From CAYJPV01 sp964396055 (GTDB lineage: Bacteria; Acidobacteriota; Vicinamibacteria; Vicinamibacterales; JAKQTR01), in contig CAYNDV010000092.1 in assembly GCA_964396055.1 (NCBI GenBank), positions 1 to 17,868 of the forward strand: a DNA stretch of 17,868 bases, written 5' to 3'. Positions 7,138 through 14,191 of this stretch are shown here, one piece after another. Each line of letters starts with the position of its first letter. Position 1 is the first letter of the stretch. Made by a program: the position numbers and the translations under genes. The notes under the pieces are model-generated. The model did no database searches. It saw only the letters and a list, made by a program, of their open reading frames with translations, and was not told the origin of the DNA.

Positions 7138-8882
7138 AGACCCTCCGGGTTTCGGTGGCCGTCCTGCTCGCGGCGGCGGCCGTGGTCCCGCTGCTCACCT
7201 ACGGCGCCGTCTCGATTTACACCCTGCGCAGCGGCGTCCGGCGCACGGTGGTCGACGGCAACATCAACGTGGCGCGGCAGGTCGGCGAGCAGGTGCGCCG
7301 GTACGTCTCGACCAACCTGCAGATCTTCAGGGCGGTGGCCGTCGACATGGAGAGCGCCGGCCTCACGGCCGCCCAGCAGGACCTGATCCTGAAGAACTTC
7401 GTGCTGCGGTTCCCCGAGTTCCGCGAGCTCACCGTCTACGACGGCGCGCAGCGGCAGATCGCCTCCAGCCGGACCGGCCGCGCGTTCGCCGCGCCGGCCG
7501 CCGCGGCCCGCGCCATGCCAATGGGCATCATGATGACGCCCGTCGTCATCGACGCCGACCTGCTGCCGACCACGATCGTCACCACGCCGATCGGCACCGG
7601 CAACGGCCGGACCGGATGGCTGGCCGGCCAGTTCAGTCTCGAGGAACTCTGGCGCATGACGGGGCGCATCCGCATCGGCGCCCGGGGCTTCGCCCTGGTG
7701 GTCGGGTCGGGCGGCGAACTGCTGGCGCACGGCGACCCGGACCAGGGCTCGCGCGTCGCCCGCGGCGAGAACCTCTCGGCGCACCCGGTGGTGGCGGCGC
7801 TCGGCCGGTCCTCCACCGCCTCCGATCCCGTCATCCAGGAGACCACCGGGGCCGACGGGCGCCCGATGCTCTCGGTGGGCGTCCGCATCGCCGAACTGGA
7901 CTGGTTCGTCCTGGTCGAGCAGCCTCAGGCGGAAGCCTTCGCGCTGGCGCGGCGGCAGGAGCGGGAACTCATCGCCGCCATCAGCCTCGCGCTGCTCATC
8001 ACGGTGCTCGCGGGGTCGTTCTGGGGCCGCACCCTGATCCGGCCGATCGAGGGGCTCATCCACGCCACGCAGGCCCTCGCGGCCGGGCGCCTGGACGAGC
8101 GCGTGACGGTGGCGCAGAAGGGCGAACTGGGCCGCCTGGGGTCGGCCTTCAATACCATGGCGGACGAACTCGAGCGCCTGCAGGACAACGTGCGCCGGCA
8201 GGAACGCCACGCCATGTTCGGGCGGGTGGCCGCCGGCCTGGTGCACGATCTCTCGCACCCGTTCAAGAACGTCCAGAACAACTGCCGCCTGATCCTCAAG
8301 ATGCACGACGACCCGGAGTACCGGGAGCTGTTCGGACGGACAGTGGAGCGCGAGTTCACGACGGTGCGGCGGGTCTTCGAGGACCTGCGCAACATCGCCA
8401 AGCCGATGCCCATGGAGCGGTTCCCGCTGGACCTGAACAAGCTGGTCGGCGAGGTGGCCGAGTCGATGCGCGCCAACGCGGGCGAGGCGGGCGTGGCGTT
8501 CGAGGTGCAGCTCGGCGGCGGCGACATCCACGTCGACGGCGACCTGTTCGCGCTCGGCCGCGTCTGCCGCAACCTCATCGTCAACGCCATCGAGGCGACG
8601 TCGCGCGGCACGGTGTCGGTGGCCACGTCGACCGGCCCGGGCACCGGGCGTATCGTCGTGTCCGACACCGGCTGCGGGATCCCGCCCGAGCGCCTCGAGA
8701 CGCTCTTCGACGATTTCACCACCACGAAGCGCCAGGGCCTGGGCCTGGGCCTTGCGATCACGCGAAAGATCGTCGATCAACTCGGGGGGACGATCGCCGT
8801 CGAGAGCGTGGTCGGGCGCGGCACGACGTTCACCGTGGAACTGCCGCTGTCGGAAAAGACAAACGCCGGGGGCATCGGCTGA
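7134..8882 (+). CDS. Membrane sensor histidine kinase (extracytoplasmic sensor, HAMP, HATPase)
   Basis: A 582-residue kinase starting at a GTG that overlaps the preceding stop in GTGA, so it is tightly coupled to the binding-protein gene. TM1 is at about 5-27. An extracytoplasmic region of about 250 residues looks Cache-like (double PAS-type: FRELTVYDGAQRQIASS, then RGFALVVGSGGELLAHGDP). TM2 is at about 278-298, followed by HAMP (RPIEGLIHATQALAAGRLDE). The phosphoacceptor is probably H371 in LVHDLSHPFKN. The ATP-binding region has the N box NLIVNAIEA, G1 DTGCGIPPE, a TTTKRQGLGLGLAI G2 loop and GTTFTVELPL. No receiver domain is fused, so it needs a separate regulator. The NtrC-type protein at 2489-3877 is the only candidate in the window. 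The Cache domain could sense the lipoprotein, its ligand or something unrelated. Confidence 0.95.
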   Translation: MKTLRVSVAVLLAAAAVVPLLTYGAVSIYTLRSGVRRTVVDGNINVARQVGEQVRRYVSTNLQIFRAVAVDMESAGLTAAQQDLILKNFVLRFPEFRELTVYDGAQRQIASSRTGRAFAAPAAAARAMPMGIMMTPVVIDADLLPTTIVTTPIGTGNGRTGWLAGQFSLEELWRMTGRIRIGARGFALVVGSGGELLAHGDPDQGSRVARGENLSAHPVVAALGRSSTASDPVIQETTGADGRPMLSVGVRIAELDWFVLVEQPQAEAFALARRQERELIAAISLALLITVLAGSFWGRTLIRPIEGLIHATQALAAGRLDERVTVAQKGELGRLGSAFNTMADELERLQDNVRRQERHAMFGRVAAGLVHDLSHPFKNVQNNCRLILKMHDDPEYRELFGRTVEREFTTVRRVFEDLRNIAKPMPMERFPLDLNKLVGEVAESMRANAGEAGVAFEVQLGGGDIHVDGDLFALGRVCRNLIVNAIEATSRGTVSVATSTGPGTGRIVVSDTGCGIPPERLETLFDDFTTTKRQGLGLGLAITRKIVDQLGGTIAVESVVGRGTTFTVELPLSEKTNAGGIG

Positions 8883-8933
8883 CGCTGGGTCAACCGACAC
8901 CTTCCGGCGTTCGTGATCGGCAACCGCCCGCGG

Positions 8934-9233
8934 CTACTTGCGCGGCAGGACGGTGTCCTTCAGCTGCTTGGCGATGCGCGCCTTCACGACGGTCTTGGCC
9001 GGGATCTTGATCGGCTCGCCCGTCGCGGGGTTGCGGCCCATGCGGGCCTTGCGCTTCTGGACGACCAGCTTGACCATGCCGGGCAAGCTGAACTCGCCGG
9101 AGCGCTTCAGTTCCTTCTCCGCGAGCATCGTCAGCTCGTCGAAGATCTCGCGCGCCTGGGCACGCTTCATTTCGAAGCGCGCGGCGAAGTGCGCGAACAG
9201 TTCGGACTTGCCCATCCTCCGGGCCTCGGCCAT
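8934..9233 (-). CDS. HU-family DNA-binding protein
   Basis: A 99-residue nucleoid-type protein, close to the usual 90. The N-terminal helices run from MGKSELFAHFAARFEMKRAQA. The DNA-binding arm includes GRNPATGEPIKIPA, with P69 as the residue that would kink DNA. The usual GFGxF turn is replaced by SLPGMVKLVVQKRKAR, so it is a divergent HU-like member rather than canonical HU. The ATG at 9233 is chosen because AGGAG lies seven bases upstream; an internal ATG at codon 7 would give a more typical N-terminus. It converges on the histidine kinase gene with a 51-bp gap in which I see no clear terminator. Confidence 0.93.
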   Translation of the reverse strand: MAEARRMGKSELFAHFAARFEMKRAQAREIFDELTMLAEKELKRSGEFSLPGMVKLVVQKRKARMGRNPATGEPIKIPAKTVVKARIAKQLKDTVLPRK

Positions 9234-9330
9234 GTCTTCTCTCCTGGACAATAGCGCGCGCAATCAAGTTCACCGCAAGCCGGCCGTGCGCGCGGCGGCA
9301 GACCCCGGATTCAAGGCGTATGGACGAGCC

Positions 9331-9359
9331 ATGCTAGCGCGGGGTGGGTGCGCTGTCAA
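9331..9359 (-). promoter_or_regulatory. Sigma-70-type promoter for the HU-family gene
   Basis: On the minus strand a perfect TTGACA (plus 9354-9359) and TAGCAT (plus 9331-9336, four of six consensus positions) are separated by exactly 17 bp. Transcription would start near 9324, giving a leader of about 90 bases before the HU ATG. This is the best housekeeping promoter in the window. Confidence 0.65.
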
Positions 9360-9402
9360 TTGCCCGCACCGCCTCTACACGCAGTTTTTCGGCCATAAAT
9401 GC

Positions 9403-9408
9403 TAAGAT
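9403..9408 (+). promoter_or_regulatory. Candidate extended -10 box just before queF
   Basis: TGcTAAGAT is an extended -10 motif whose hexamer ends eight bases before the queF ATG. A transcript from here would start at or next to the start codon, so it would be leaderless. No good -35 is seen. Confidence 0.35.
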
Positions 9409-9416
9409 TCGAGGTG

Positions 9417-9797
9417 ATGTCAAGCGCAAAGATCGAGACCTTCCCCAACCCGAGAGCCTCACGGGATTACGAAATCACGATCGCGGCACCGGAGTTCACG
9501 TCCGTCTGCCCGATGACGGGCCTCCCGGACTTCGGCGAGATTCGGATTTCGTACGTCCCGGACAAGAAGTGTCTCGAACTGAAGGCACTCAAGTACTACC
9601 TGTTGTCGTACCGCAACCGGGGCATCTTCTACGAGGCGGCCACGAACCAGATTCTCGACGACCTCGTGGCCGCGTGCAGGCCGCGCCGCATGACCGTGGT
9701 GGGCGACTTCACGTCGCGCGGCGGCATCACGACCGCCGTCACCGTGTCGTACATGGGGCCGTCAGGCCGAACGGCCAGAGGGCCGAAGGGCCGTTAG
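9417..9797 (+). CDS. queF: NADPH-dependent 7-cyano-7-deazaguanine reductase (preQ0 reductase)
   Basis: A 126-residue short (unimodular, type I) QueF, which reduces the nitrile of preQ0 to preQ1 in queuosine synthesis. The nucleophilic cysteine is C31 and the acid D38, in SVCPMTGLPDFGEI. The QueF signature ELKALKYYLLSYRNRGIFYE begins at E54. GDFTSRGGITTAVTVSY marks the normal C-terminal end. The last 13 residues or so (GPSGRTARGPKGR) are encoded by a GGCCG-type repeat that also supplies the stop codon, so they are probably a non-functional tail. The ATG at 9417 has no separate ribosome-binding site. GTG at 9414 and ATG at 9399 are in frame, and a leaderless transcript is possible. Other queuosine genes are not in the window. 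Confidence 0.96.
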   Translation: MSSAKIETFPNPRASRDYEITIAAPEFTSVCPMTGLPDFGEIRISYVPDKKCLELKALKYYLLSYRNRGIFYEAATNQILDDLVAACRPRRMTVVGDFTSRGGITTAVTVSYMGPSGRTARGPKGR

Positions 9798-9836
9798 GCC
9801 GTTGGGCCGTCAGGCCGAAGGTCGCCAGGCCGTTGC
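9756..9836. repeat. GGCCG-type 8-bp period repeat at the queF/Smr junction
   Basis: About nine degenerate units of the form (A/G)GGCCG(A/T)(A/T) run from the end of queF to the base before the Smr-domain ATG. They resemble the GGCCGTTG octamers at 376-391. The tract encodes the C-terminal tail of QueF and occupies the place where the next gene's ribosome-binding site would be. Confidence 0.8.
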
Positions 9837-10118
9837 ATGAACGACTCATCCGACGAGCCAGTCCGGTTGCCCATCGACGGCACCCTGGATCTGCACACGT
9901 TCCGTCCCGCCGATGCCCGCTCCGTCGTGGACGAGTACATCGAGGCGGCTCGCGCCGCCGGCCTGCGCGAGATTCGGATCGTGCACGGCCGCGGCACGGG
10001 CGTGCTGCGGGGAATGGTGCAGGCCGCGCTCGAGAAGCACCCGGGGGTGGAGGCGTTCTGGGACGATCCGGCGTCGCATCTGGGCGCCACCGGGGCGCGG
10101 CTGGGGGCCAGGGGTTAG
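9837..10118 (+). CDS. Small Smr-domain protein
   Basis: A 93-residue protein consisting almost only of an Smr (MutS2 C-terminal type) domain: LDLHTFRPADA at 17-27 and the signature IVHGRGTGVLR at 48-58, followed by the helix MVQAALEKH. Free-standing Smr proteins are usually nucleases or nucleic-acid-binding proteins, in known cases linked to recombination control or to rescue of stalled ribosomes. No other domain is present, so the role here is open. It lies 39 bp after queF on the same strand. The gap is pure repeat and holds no ribosome-binding site. The end of the gene (GATGARLGARG) runs into the next repeat tract, as in queF. Confidence 0.9.
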   Translation: MNDSSDEPVRLPIDGTLDLHTFRPADARSVVDEYIEAARAAGLREIRIVHGRGTGVLRGMVQAALEKHPGVEAFWDDPASHLGATGARLGARG

Positions 10119-10181
10119 GGGCGAGGGGCGAGGGGCGAGGGGCTGGAGCATGGCAGAAGCAAGAAGCCAGAAGCAAGAAGG
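10111..10181. repeat. GGGGCGA and CAGAAGC 7-bp period repeats
   Basis: GGGGTTA, three perfect GGGGCGA units and GGGGCTG occupy 10111-10145. Then CAGAAGCAAGAAGC (10154-10167) is repeated once with one change (10168-10181); each copy is two 7-bp units. The second block resembles the purine-rich strand of the 407-441 repeat. The tract lies between the Smr gene and the M14 peptidase. Confidence 0.85.
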
Positions 10182-10194
10182 GACACGAGACACG

Positions 10195-12822
10195 ATGCGA
10201 GTCGTCAGGCGTCACGTTTTCGCAGTCGTTCTGGCGCTGGTATCCGCCGTGCCGGGGGCGGCCCAGATCACGGTCCTCAGACAGGCCGACGCCGCGCCCG
10301 TGAAGCAGGCCGGGCCGCCGTCGCCCGAGTCGTTCTTCGGGTTCCGGATGGGCACCGACGGCCGGCTCGCCGACTGGCCGTCGATTGAGAAGTACTTCCA
10401 GGCCGTCGACGCCGCGTCGGATCGCGTGACGCTGGTGGATGCGGGCCCCACGACCGAGGGGCGCCGCCTCATCGCGGCGATCATCAGTTCGCCGGCCAAC
10501 CTCCGCAATCTCGAGACCCTGCAGATCGACAACCGTCTGCTGGCCGATCCCCGCCGACTGGCGAACGAACGCGAGGCCGTGGCGATCAGGTCCGGCGCAC
10601 GGGCCGTCGTCGCCATCGGCGCCAGCATCCATGCCAGTGAGATCGGCGCCACGCAGTCCGCCAACGAACTGCTCTACGAACTCGCGTCGGCCGTCGACCC
10701 GGCCACGGAGTCGATCCTCGACAACCTGATCGTCATCCTCCTCCCGTCGCTCAACCCCGACGGGCACACGATGGTGACCGACTGGCACCGGCGGACGCAG
10801 GGCACGCCGTTCGACGGGGCGCCCATGCCGTGGCTCTACCACCGGTACGCCGGCCACGACATCAACCGCGACGCGTTCATGCTGAACATGGCCGAGAACC
10901 GCTCGCTCGCGCGGTTCTTCTCGTCCGAGTGGCACCCGCAGGTGTTCCTCGCGATGCACCAGATGTCGCCCAACGGGCCGCGGTACTTCGTGCCGCCGAA
11001 CGTCGGCCCGATCGACCCGAACCAGGATCCGCTGCTGTGGCGCACGGCCGGGCTGCTTGGCGGCGCGATGTCCTTCGCCCTCGAGAGCCAGGGGAAGTCG
11101 GGCGTCGTGTCGAGCGCGCTGTTCGACTACTACTGGCCCGGCTACGAGGATTCGGCGCCGCTGGGCCGCAACACGGTGTGCCTGCTCACCGAGGCGGCTT
11201 CGGCGAAGCTGGCGAGCCCGATCGAGGTGGCCGCCGGGGATCTTCGCGGCAGCCCGCGCGGACTCCCGGACTACCGGCCCGAGATCAACTTCCCGAACCC
11301 CTGGCCCGGCGGCACGTGGCGGCTGCGCGACATCGTCGACTACAACCTGATCGCGATGCGGGGCCTGCTCGGGGCGGCCGCGAAGTACAAGGACGACCTG
11401 CTGGCGAACTTCTACACGATGGGCCGAAGGGCCGTCGCGCGCGGCGCCGCCGAACCGCCCTTCGCCTTCATCATCCCCCCGGACCAGCACGACCGCGCGG
11501 CGGCCGCACGCCTCGTGGACCTGCTGGCCGCCGGCGGCGTCGAAGTCCTGCAGGCCCAGGAACCGTTCAAGGCCGGCACGACCGTCTACGACGCGGGCAC
11601 CGTCATCGTGCCCATGGCCCAGCCGTTCCGCGCCTACGCCAAGAGCCTGCTGGAAGTGCAGCGTTACCCGGCGCGCGCGGCGGGGACGGGCACGTCGGAC
11701 CGCCCCTACGACGTCGCGGGCTGGACGTTGCCGCTGCAGATGGGCGTCCGGGTGGACACGGTGGATACCGCCTTCGATCCGCCCGTCACGTCCCGCATTG
11801 ATCGCCTCGTGCCCCCCGTGCGGTACCTGCTCGGTCAGTCCGCGCCGGATTACTACCTCGTCGACGCCCGCGGCAACGCCGGGGTCATCGCCGCCAACCG
11901 GCTGCTCGCGGCGGGGCTCAAGCCCGAGTGGACGGCCGGCGCCTCGACGGTCGAAGGCTTCACGTACGTGCCGGGCACGCTGCTGGTCCGCGCCCACCCG
12001 TCGGCGCGGCCGATCATCGAGGGCCTCGTGCGCCGCTTCGGGCTGCGCGCCGCGGGAGTTCGCGGCCGCCCGCCCGCGTCGCAGCCGCTGTACCAGGCCC
12101 GCATCGGCGTGTACCGCCCGTGGTTCGACGCGATCGACGAGGGATGGACGCGCTGGGTGCTCGAGCAGCACGAGTTCGTCGTGCGTACGCTGCGCGACGC
12201 GGACGTGCGGCGGGGCGGGCTGGCGGCCGAGGTGGACGTCATTGTCCTCCCGTCGATCCCGCCCCAGCGGCTGATCGACGGCAATCGCGCGGGGTCACTG
12301 CCCGACGAGTACGTGGGCGGCCTCGGCCAGGCCGGCGTCGAGGCCCTCAGGGCCTTCGTCCAGGCCGGCGGCACGCTCGTGACGCTCGACGCGTCGTCGC
12401 AACTGGCCATCGACGCGCTGAACCTGCCGGTGAAGAACCTCGTCAGGGCTGCACCGGCCGGCGCGTTCTTCTGTCCGGGCTCGCTGCTGCGCCTGGACAC
12501 GGATACGGCGGCATCGGGCGGGTTCGGCATGCTGGCGCGCGGCGCGGCGTTCTTCTCGTCGAGCGCCGCGTGGGACGTCGGCGCAGCGGCGGGGGCCCGC
12601 GTGATTGCGCGCTACGGCACCAGCGATGTGCTGCTCAGCGGGTGGCTCGAGGGCGAGGCGGTGATTGCGGGCCAGCCGGCGGTGGTGGAGGTGCGCGCGG
12701 GCGCCGGGCGCGTGGTGCTCATCGGGTTCCGGGCCCAGCACCGCGGCCAGGCCCACGCGACCTTCCGCCTGCTCCTCAATCCCCTGCTGACGTCGTCTCC
12801 GGCCGCGCCAGCTCGCCGGTAA
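10195..12822 (+). CDS. Secreted M14-family zinc carboxypeptidase-like metallopeptidase
   Basis: An 875-residue exported protein. The signal peptide runs from MRVVRRHVFAVVLALVSAVPGAAQ, with a likely cut after AAQ. The peptidase domain has the HxxE zinc motif at H146/E149 (IHASEIGA), the third zinc ligand H255 in FLAMHQMSPNG, substrate-binding DINRDAF between them and the probable catalytic E333 in CLLTEAA. A long C-terminal region follows, including a GATase-like section near VDVIVLPSIPPQ and LRAFVQAGGTLVTLD. It probably acts on peptides in the periplasm or outside the cell; the real substrate is unknown. ATG 10195 is chosen because the signal peptide begins there. An upstream ATG at 10150 would add 15 residues encoded by the repeat. 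The last 47 bp overlap the convergent HD-GYP gene. Confidence 0.92.
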   Translation: MRVVRRHVFAVVLALVSAVPGAAQITVLRQADAAPVKQAGPPSPESFFGFRMGTDGRLADWPSIEKYFQAVDAASDRVTLVDAGPTTEGRRLIAAIISSPANLRNLETLQIDNRLLADPRRLANEREAVAIRSGARAVVAIGASIHASEIGATQSANELLYELASAVDPATESILDNLIVILLPSLNPDGHTMVTDWHRRTQGTPFDGAPMPWLYHRYAGHDINRDAFMLNMAENRSLARFFSSEWHPQVFLAMHQMSPNGPRYFVPPNVGPIDPNQDPLLWRTAGLLGGAMSFALESQGKSGVVSSALFDYYWPGYEDSAPLGRNTVCLLTEAASAKLASPIEVAAGDLRGSPRGLPDYRPEINFPNPWPGGTWRLRDIVDYNLIAMRGLLGAAAKYKDDLLANFYTMGRRAVARGAAEPPFAFIIPPDQHDRAAAARLVDLLAAGGVEVLQAQEPFKAGTTVYDAGTVIVPMAQPFRAYAKSLLEVQRYPARAAGTGTSDRPYDVAGWTLPLQMGVRVDTVDTAFDPPVTSRIDRLVPPVRYLLGQSAPDYYLVDARGNAGVIAANRLLAAGLKPEWTAGASTVEGFTYVPGTLLVRAHPSARPIIEGLVRRFGLRAAGVRGRPPASQPLYQARIGVYRPWFDAIDEGWTRWVLEQHEFVVRTLRDADVRRGGLAAEVDVIVLPSIPPQRLIDGNRAGSLPDEYVGGLGQAGVEALRAFVQAGGTLVTLDASSQLAIDALNLPVKNLVRAAPAGAFFCPGSLLRLDTDTAASGGFGMLARGAAFFSSSAAWDVGAAAGARVIARYGTSDVLLSGWLEGEAVIAGQPAVVEVRAGAGRVVLIGFRAQHRGQAHATFRLLLNPLLTSSPAAPARR

Positions 12823-13462
12823 GCAGGCCCGCCTCCTCCAGTTCGAGGAACACGGCCGCCGCCGACGGATCGAAGTGCGCCCCCGCGTTCGCGCGCAGGA
12901 ACGCCCGCGCGTCTTCCCGCGAGCAGCCCCGGTGGTAGGGTCGGTTGGTCCGCAGGGCGTCCCAGACGTCCACGACCGAGAAGACACGGGCGGCCAGGGG
13001 AATCGCGGATCCCGAGAGGCCGCGCGGATACCCGCGCCCGTCCCACCGCTCGTGGTGGCACCACGGGATCTCGATCGCCGTCCGCAGGAAGGCGATCGGC
13101 TCGAGCATCTCGCGCGCCTGCGAGGGGTGCTGCCTGATGAGCGCCAGCTCCGCCGGGTCGAGGCGCCCGGGCTTCACGAGCACCGCTTCGGGCACGCCCG
13201 CCTTGCCGATGTCGTGCAGGAGCGCGCCCCTGCGGATGTCGTCCAGGCGTCCCACGGGCACGCCCAGCGCCGCGGCCAGCTGCACGGCCATCTCGGTGAC
13301 CCGCCTGGTGTGCCCCGCAGGCTCCTGGCTGCGGAGGTCGACCGCGCGCACCCATCCCTCGATCATCTGCTCGCAGGCCAGCGTCAGTGCCTCGACGCGG
13401 GCGGCCAGCACGCGGGGCTGTTCGTCGAGCAGGCGGTCGGACGCGCACGCGGTCACACTCAC
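12776..13462 (-). CDS. HD-GYP domain protein, probable cyclic-di-GMP phosphodiesterase
   Basis: About 228 residues. An N-terminal helix-rich stretch (about 1-45) precedes a full HD-GYP domain: H51 in GHTRRV, the HD pair H83/D84 in LLHDIGKAGVPE, H112, HH at 136-137 and the GYP signature HERWDGRGYP at 137-146, then VVDVWDALRTNRPYH. All metal ligands and GYP are present, so it could hydrolyse c-di-GMP. No receiver or membrane segment is fused. The GTG at 13462 is chosen because GGAGG lies five bases upstream; the frame is open to another GTG at 13516. It is convergent with, and overlaps by 47 bp, the M14 peptidase gene, and is divergent from the sigma factor gene. Confidence 0.93.
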   Translation of the reverse strand: MSVTACASDRLLDEQPRVLAARVEALTLACEQMIEGWVRAVDLRSQEPAGHTRRVTEMAVQLAAALGVPVGRLDDIRRGALLHDIGKAGVPEAVLVKPGRLDPAELALIRQHPSQAREMLEPIAFLRTAIEIPWCHHERWDGRGYPRGLSGSAIPLAARVFSVVDVWDALRTNRPYHRGCSREDARAFLRANAGAHFDPSAAAVFLELEEAGLLTGELARPETTSAGD

Positions 13463-13575
13463 GCTCCCCTCCGTCCGGGGCCATCCGGGCCGGGGGCAGG
13501 CATCGCCCCCCGTCACGGGGAATCGGCAGCAGGCTCCCGATCGTGAATCCGGCTAACCGGCCCTGGGAATCGTCG

Positions 13576-13581
13576 TCTAAT
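13576..13581 (+). promoter_or_regulatory. Candidate -10 box of the ECF sigma gene
   Basis: TCTAAT matches the -10 consensus at five of six positions and ends seven bases before the ATG, so a transcript would be leaderless. No -35 hexamer or clear ECF-type GGAAC/CGTC pair at the right spacing is seen in the 126-bp gap. Confidence 0.35.
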
Positions 13582-13588
13582 GGATTGA

Positions 13589-14149
13589 ATGGAAGGAAGC
13601 GACCTGGCCCTGGTGGGCCGCGTGCGCGGGGGCGATCAGGAAGCGTTCAGGGCCCTGGTCGAACGGCACAGCCGGGCCGTCTTCCGTGTGGCCTATCGGC
13701 TGACGGGCCACGAGCAGGACGCCGAGGACGTGGTGCAGGAGGTGTTCCTGCGGGCGTACCGGCAGATTGGCCAGTTCGAGTCGCGGGCGAGTTTTGCCAC
13801 CTGGCTCTACCGCATCGCCTTCAACTGCGCCCACGACCTGCTCCGGCAGCGCCCGCGCCAGGGCAGCCGGGTCTCGCTGGACGACACCTCCGGGGGACCG
13901 CCACTGGAGATTGCCGACGCGGCCCCCTCGTCGGACCCGGGTCTCGAGTACGCCCGGAGGCAGACGGGAGCACGGCTGAAGGAGGCCATGGCCGGCCTCA
14001 CCAGCCAGGAACGGGCGGCCTTCGTGATGAGGCACTACGAAGGCCTGTCGATCGAGGAGATCGGCCAGGCGCTGGACCTGCGGGCCAGCGCCGCCAAACA
14101 CAGCGTGTTCCGCGCGGTGCGCAAGCTGCGACTCGCGCTCGGCACGTAG
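13589..14149 (+). CDS. ECF-type RNA polymerase sigma factor
   Basis: A 186-residue sigma factor with only regions 2 and 4. Region 2 (about 10-80) includes AFRALVERHSRAVFRVAYRL, AEDVVQEVFLRAY and FATWLYRIAFNCAHDLLR. Region 4 (about 128-182) includes LTSQERAAFVMRHYEGLSIE and EIGQALDLRASAAKHSVFRA, which holds the -35-binding helix. It would direct polymerase to its own promoter class when released by the anti-sigma factor encoded next. There is no ribosome-binding site before ATG 13589, and an in-frame TGA lies one base upstream of it, so the start is fixed within a narrow window. The two repeat-protein genes downstream are the likely co-regulated load. Confidence 0.95.
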   Translation: MEGSDLALVGRVRGGDQEAFRALVERHSRAVFRVAYRLTGHEQDAEDVVQEVFLRAYRQIGQFESRASFATWLYRIAFNCAHDLLRQRPRQGSRVSLDDTSGGPPLEIADAAPSSDPGLEYARRQTGARLKEAMAGLTSQERAAFVMRHYEGLSIEEIGQALDLRASAAKHSVFRAVRKLRLALGT

Positions 14150-14155
14150 GACGAC

Positions 14156-14179
14156 GCCCCGGACCCCCGGGTCCGGGGC
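14156..14179. other. Perfect GC-rich inverted repeat between sigma and anti-sigma genes
   Basis: GCCCCGGACCC and GGGTCCGGGGC are perfect 11-bp arms with two bases between, filling most of the 42-bp gap. The RNA would form a very stable hairpin 12 bases before the anti-sigma ATG. There is no T-run, so it is more likely an attenuating or mRNA-processing structure than a classical terminator. Confidence 0.8.
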
Positions 14180-14191
14180 GGTGACGAGACG

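Noticed and set aside
9240..9416. preQ1 riboswitch before queF
   Set aside because: GGTGCG/CGCACC could form a 6-bp stem, but the A-rich tail and pseudoknot pattern of preQ1 riboswitches are absent and the stem overlaps the HU promoter.
9739..12171. 810-codon minus-strand open frame opposite the M14 peptidase
   Set aside because: Mirror of a strongly coding gene with signal peptide and HxxE/H ligands; the minus-strand translation shows no recognisable domain.
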